Assembly (NCBI GenBank): GCA_018065375.1
Contig: JAGHTJ010000084.1
Span: 1 to 5,731 of the forward strand
Direction of reading: 5' to 3'
DNA: 5,731 nucleotides
Source: Candidatus Equinaster intestinalis
GTDB taxonomy: Bacteria; Bacillota_A; Clostridia; Oscillospirales; Acutalibacteraceae
Part shown: positions 5,686-5,731 of the stretch, piece after piece
Layout of the letters: every line of letters begins with the position of its first letter
Position numbering within the stretch: the first letter of the stretch is position 1
Notes under the pieces: generated by a model
What the model was told of the DNA's origin: nothing
The model's input: only the letters and a program-made list of their open reading frames with translations
The model's database searches: none
Program-made: the position numbers and the translations under genes

Positions 5686-5713
5686 GGCAGGAGATTTCTC
5701 CTGCCGTTTTTTT
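5686..5713 (+). terminator. Strong intrinsic terminator of the DUF3737 transcript
   Basis: An 8-bp GC-rich stem, GGCAGGAG (5686-5693) with CTCCTGCC (5698-5705), closes a 4-nt ATTT loop and is followed by G and seven T residues (5707-5713). This is a textbook factor-independent terminator 27 nt after the DUF3737 stop codon and makes that gene monocistronic. Confidence 0.93.
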
Positions 5714-5725
5714 ATGTCGTTTGTA

Positions 5726-5731
5726 TTGACA
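5726..5731 (+). promoter_or_regulatory. Possible -35 box of the next gene (cut by window edge)
   Basis: The window ends in a perfect TTGACA shortly after the terminator. It may be the -35 element of a downstream plus-strand promoter, but the spacer and -10 box are outside the window, so this rests on six bases. Confidence 0.35.

Overview
The window looks like a piece of a low-to-moderate-GC Gram-positive chromosome, most likely from a gut-type Clostridia (Bacillota). The evidence is strong AAGGAG-type ribosome binding sites, short AT-rich intergenic regions with sigma-A-like TTGACA/TATAAT promoters, and protein families common in Clostridia: DUF3737, the 'IPVYNGT' TIM-barrel protein and a LSxGQWQ-type ABC exporter. 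Genus assignment is not possible from the sequence alone. I see no mobile element, CRISPR array, prophage gene or rRNA, and no stretch over 300 bases lacks a gene.

Left part (1-3732, minus strand). A cysteine synthase gene (cysK-like) has its own promoter at 3698-3732. It is followed 13 nt later by a one-polypeptide ABC exporter (six membrane segments plus ATPase). The exporter overlaps by 8 nt with a HAD-IIB (Cof-type) phosphatase. Spacing and overlap indicate a three-gene operon. The phosphatase stop codon lies about 5 nt from the -35 box of a consensus promoter that drives a tRNA-Ser(UGA). The tRNA's 3' acceptor end is cut off by the window edge. No terminator is visible between the phosphatase and the tRNA.

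Middle part (3726-4693). Divergent from cysK is a small plus-strand gene for a 66-residue protein with two CxxC knuckles (probable zinc ribbon). It converges on a minus-strand gene for a conserved TIM-barrel protein of unknown function. One compact A-tract/hairpin/T-tract terminator (3997-4025) sits between the two and can serve both.

Right part (4694-5731). Divergent from the TIM-barrel gene is a monocistronic DUF3737 gene with a visible 19-residue repeat, probably a right-handed beta-helix. Its promoter (TTGAAT, 17 bp, TATAAT) is covered by a 24-bp dyad that looks like a repressor operator. It ends in a strong intrinsic terminator, preceded by a four-codon remnant or mini-ORF. The last six bases of the window are TTGACA, possibly the -35 box of the next gene.

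Overall this is ordinary core or near-core sequence. The cysK-exporter-phosphatase grouping does not match a pathway I can name. The parts most worth follow-up are the uncharacterised proteins (DUF3737, TIM barrel, double-CxxC protein) and the dyad operator. I found no convincing evidence for a new multi-gene system.
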